Shown here: one piece after another, positions 62,020 through 64,000 of the stretch
How positions within the stretch are numbered: the first letter of the stretch is position 1
Layout: the number at the start of each line of letters is the position of its first letter
Assembly: GCF_017814975.1 (NCBI RefSeq)
Contig: NZ_JAGIQA010000022.1
Coordinates: 1 to 64,000, forward strand
Length of the DNA stretch: 64,000 nucleotides
From: Cupriavidus consociatus
Lineage (GTDB): Bacteria; Pseudomonadota; Gammaproteobacteria; Burkholderiales; Burkholderiaceae
Direction of reading: 5' to 3'
The notes under the pieces: model-generated
Database searches by the model: none
Seen by the model: only the letters and a program-made list of their open reading frames with translations
What the model was told of the DNA's origin: nothing
Position numbers and translations under genes: made by a program

Positions 62020-62547
62020 CCCTAGATCCTGTCGATCGCATAGCCAACAATGCAAGAGCAGGGCTGATGCCGTGTGTCAAAGAAACGCCCGACGCCGCAG
62101 CTCGTGGCTAGCGTGCTCGCTCCAGCACAGGGCGCCTTCACTGGCTCACCGTACCCGCTCGGCCGCTCGTGCCCATCTGTTGACACAAGCGTTTCCGTAT
62201 TCCGTCATCGCCGCCGCAATGTCGACGCCAGACTTGTAGCCAATTGTGCCTGGGCGCACGTCAGCCTGCCACGGTCCTCCCGATAGATCAATGCCGGCGA
62301 AAGCTCGCTGCGCCTGCCGCTAGCGTAGAGCGGCGGGTTCCCGCTTCGTCGGCCAGGCGGTACAACCGCACCTTTCTGCTTACCAAGCTAGCTGCCGATG
62401 GATGCAGTCAATAAGTAAAAACGCCGATCCTGGCATGCCAGCGTGGCAAGCACCTCATTGAAGGACTCATCTCTTCATCCCTAAAATTCCTGACATTGCA
62501 GCCATGACTTTAGCTTCCGCGAAAGCCGCTGTTTATCAGGAGACGAC
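62020..62547. other. Interval between the GntR gene and the enolase
   Basis: 528 bp with no gene I can support. The last 60 bp hold the enolase leader with an AGGAGACGAC ribosome site. Confidence 0.4.
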
Positions 62548-63750
62548 ATGAAGATTACGAAGGTTGAGATTTTCGATTGCGAAGTAAATCGCAAGGACCC
62601 CTCCATGGCAAAGTTCAACCCCGTGCTGATCCGCGTCCATACGGATGAAGGAGTAAGCGGCATCGGCGAAGTGGGGCTGGCTTATGGCGCTGGCGCCAAA
62701 GCAGCGGTCGGAATCGTTCGTGACTTCGCTCCCTTCATCATCGGCCAGGATCCGATGAAGGTCGAAGCCATCTGGGAACTCCTCTTCCGCACAACTTACT
62801 GGGGTGCCGGTGGCGGCCCCGTCGTATATGGCGGTATCAGCGCGATCGATATCGCGTTGTGGGATATCCGCGGTCAAGTGATGGGGCAACCAATTTACCA
62901 ACTTCTCGGTGGCAAGACGAACGACAACCTCCGTACCTATGCTAGCCAGTTGCAGTTTGGTTGGGGCGATGTGTACTCGCAGAACGTCTCCCCGGAGCAG
63001 TATGCGGTCAGCGCTCGGGCCGCGATGGCGGAAGGCTACGATTCCGTCAAGGTCGATCCGTTACAGATTGGTCCTGACGGCGTGAAAACAGGGGTCACCA
63101 AAATCAACCAAAAAAACTATGGCTTGCTGAGCCACGACGACGTGCAGATGGGTGTTGAGCGTATCGCTGCAATTCGCGAAGCCGTGGGACCGAACGTAGA
63201 CATCATCTGCGAAATCCACTCTCTGCTTGGAACAAACTCCGCCATTCAGTTCGCCAATGCGATAGAGCCCTACAACATCTTCTACTATGAGGAGCCGGTG
63301 AACCCACTGAACCCGAAGAACTTCCAGAAGATTGCGAGCAAGACGTCGATTCCGCTCGCTACCGGCGAGCGATCGTATACGCGGTGGGGCTACCGGGAAC
63401 TGTTGGAGAAGCACACTCTGGCCGTTGTACAGCCTGATCTCTGCTTAGTCGGCGGCATCACCGAGGGCAAGAAGATCTGCGACATGGCCAATGTCTACGA
63501 TGCCACCGTGCAAGTTCATATTTGCGGGGGACCTGTTTCGACCGCTGCCGCCCTGCATATTGAGGCCGTGATCCCGAATTTCGTGATTCATGAGCATCAC
63601 ACCTACGCATTGAAGTCCTGCGTGCGAGAGCTATGTGTGAATGACTATCAGCCAGAAAATGGTCGCTTCCAAGTTCCAGATGAGCCCGGCCTCGGTCAGA
63701 AGCTCAATGACGAGGTTGTGAAGGACTATCTCGCTTACACCATCGCGTAA
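62548..63750 (+). CDS. Mandelate racemase/muconate lactonizing enzyme family (acid-sugar dehydratase-like)
   Basis: 400 aa. Active-site elements: Lys in DSVKVDP, metal ligands Glu in IICEIHS, Glu in YYEEPVN and Glu in TGERSYTRWG, and His in QVHICGGP. It belongs with the paralogues at 17673, 27599 and 48725 by the RxYTRWG and CGxP motifs, but has diverged (CEIHSLLGTNSA in place of ELNxxTST). Preceded by a GntR regulator and followed by a Bug receptor on the same strand, the same module in another order. Substrate unknown. Confidence 0.92.
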   Translation: MKITKVEIFDCEVNRKDPSMAKFNPVLIRVHTDEGVSGIGEVGLAYGAGAKAAVGIVRDFAPFIIGQDPMKVEAIWELLFRTTYWGAGGGPVVYGGISAIDIALWDIRGQVMGQPIYQLLGGKTNDNLRTYASQLQFGWGDVYSQNVSPEQYAVSARAAMAEGYDSVKVDPLQIGPDGVKTGVTKINQKNYGLLSHDDVQMGVERIAAIREAVGPNVDIICEIHSLLGTNSAIQFANAIEPYNIFYYEEPVNPLNPKNFQKIASKTSIPLATGERSYTRWGYRELLEKHTLAVVQPDLCLVGGITEGKKICDMANVYDATVQVHICGGPVSTAAALHIEAVIPNFVIHEHHTYALKSCVRELCVNDYQPENGRFQVPDEPGLGQKLNDEVVKDYLAYTIA

Positions 63751-63943
63751 CTCCGTTAGCTATTTTCCTCTCCTCGAGCCGCTATACCGCGTTTCGAGGC
63801 AGGAAACGCCTACCTCTGAGAAGCGATGACGTCATGGGCATGAGTCTGTAGGGAGATTTGCTGCCTCCCTAAGATGCATGCTCCTTCACGACTCTAAAAA
63901 AATTAGCCCGAACTACCGCATCGCGGTAAACAGGAGACAAACC

Positions 63944-64000
63944 ATGAAACCCTTCTTCTGCAAATTGGCGCTGCTGGCCCTGTACACGGCGCCACTTATC
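63944..64000 (+). CDS. Start of another gene, probably a Bug receptor (cut by the window edge)
   Basis: ATG 63944 follows CAGGAGACAAACC, the same ribosome-site block as the other Bug genes. The 19 visible codons (MKPFFCKLALLALYTAPLI) are a signal-peptide start. Its position 193 bp after an enolase matches the Bug-enolase modules. Only inference supports the family. Confidence 0.6.
   Translation, partial: MKPFFCKLALLALYTAPLI

Noticed and set aside
1..64000. CRISPR array, tRNA, rRNA or prophage
   Set aside because: No regularly spaced repeats, tRNA-like cloverleaf, rRNA sequence, integrase or phage structural genes were noticed on reading both strands.

Overview
The window looks like accessory chromosome or megaplasmid DNA from a beta-proteobacterium of the order Burkholderiales (Cupriavidus, Ralstonia or Bordetella-like). 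This rests on the Bug/TctC periplasmic receptors (five complete, one cut by the right edge), the moderately high GC content, and the dense catabolic clusters each with its own LysR, GntR, AraC or TetR regulator. I did no database search; all family calls come from motifs read in the translations.

Layout. (1) 0.2-4.7 kb, minus strand: an operon suyA-suyB-slcC-comC-Bug that fits import, stereochemical inversion and desulfonation of sulfolactate, with a large palindrome upstream of suyA. (2) 5.1-7.2 kb: SDR oxidoreductase, a frameshifted OsmC gene and a TetR regulator, with related palindromes before the SDR and TetR genes. (3) 7.7-14.9 kb: thiol and sulfur redox genes (dsbG, broken soxC, soxD, azurin, thioredoxin, glutathione reductase), a broken alcohol dehydrogenase and a small monooxygenase-like protein. 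(4) 15.7-19.9 kb: GntR regulator, Bug receptor divergent from an enolase-superfamily enzyme, and a 2-hydroxyacid dehydrogenase. (5) 20-26.2 kb: a decayed zone with an MFS scrap, copper genes (HMA chaperone, frameshifted CusF-like protein, small secreted repeat protein, a copA remnant, two CueR-type promoters), an intact DUF3311/MctP carboxylate symporter pair, and IS110 and IS66 remnants.

(6) 26.6-31.1 kb: Bug, enolase and MFS genes with a divergent AraC regulator. (7) 31.5-34.9 kb: Bug, a different enolase, a small ORF and a TauE/SafE anion exporter ending in an intrinsic terminator. (8) 35.2-40.5 kb: ABM protein, LysR, Bug, an SlcC-like dehydrogenase and MFS; this repeats the Bug+SlcC pair of region 1. 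(9) 40.7-49.9 kb: TTC38-like TPR protein, FAD amine oxidase, bicupin, MFS, a chemotaxis-receptor remnant, a cytosolic BisC-type molybdoenzyme and a fourth enolase. (10) 50.1-61 kb: a complete polar amino-acid ABC transporter (AapJQMP type), LysR, a MalY/PatB C-S lyase, an AhpD-like protein, a second LysR and an HAAAP amino-acid symporter. (11) 61.1-64 kb: GntR, a fifth enolase and the start of another Bug gene.

The theme is repeated small catabolic modules: one periplasmic receptor or MFS carrier, one enolase-superfamily acid-sugar enzyme or 2-hydroxyacid dehydrogenase, and one regulator. Several are visibly paralogous, which suggests local duplication followed by divergence of substrate. Sulfur chemistry recurs (sulfolactate lyase, SoxCD, TauE, BisC, C-S lyase), but a single integrated pathway is only an inference. 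No TctA/TctB membrane partners, tRNA, rRNA or CRISPR array were seen.
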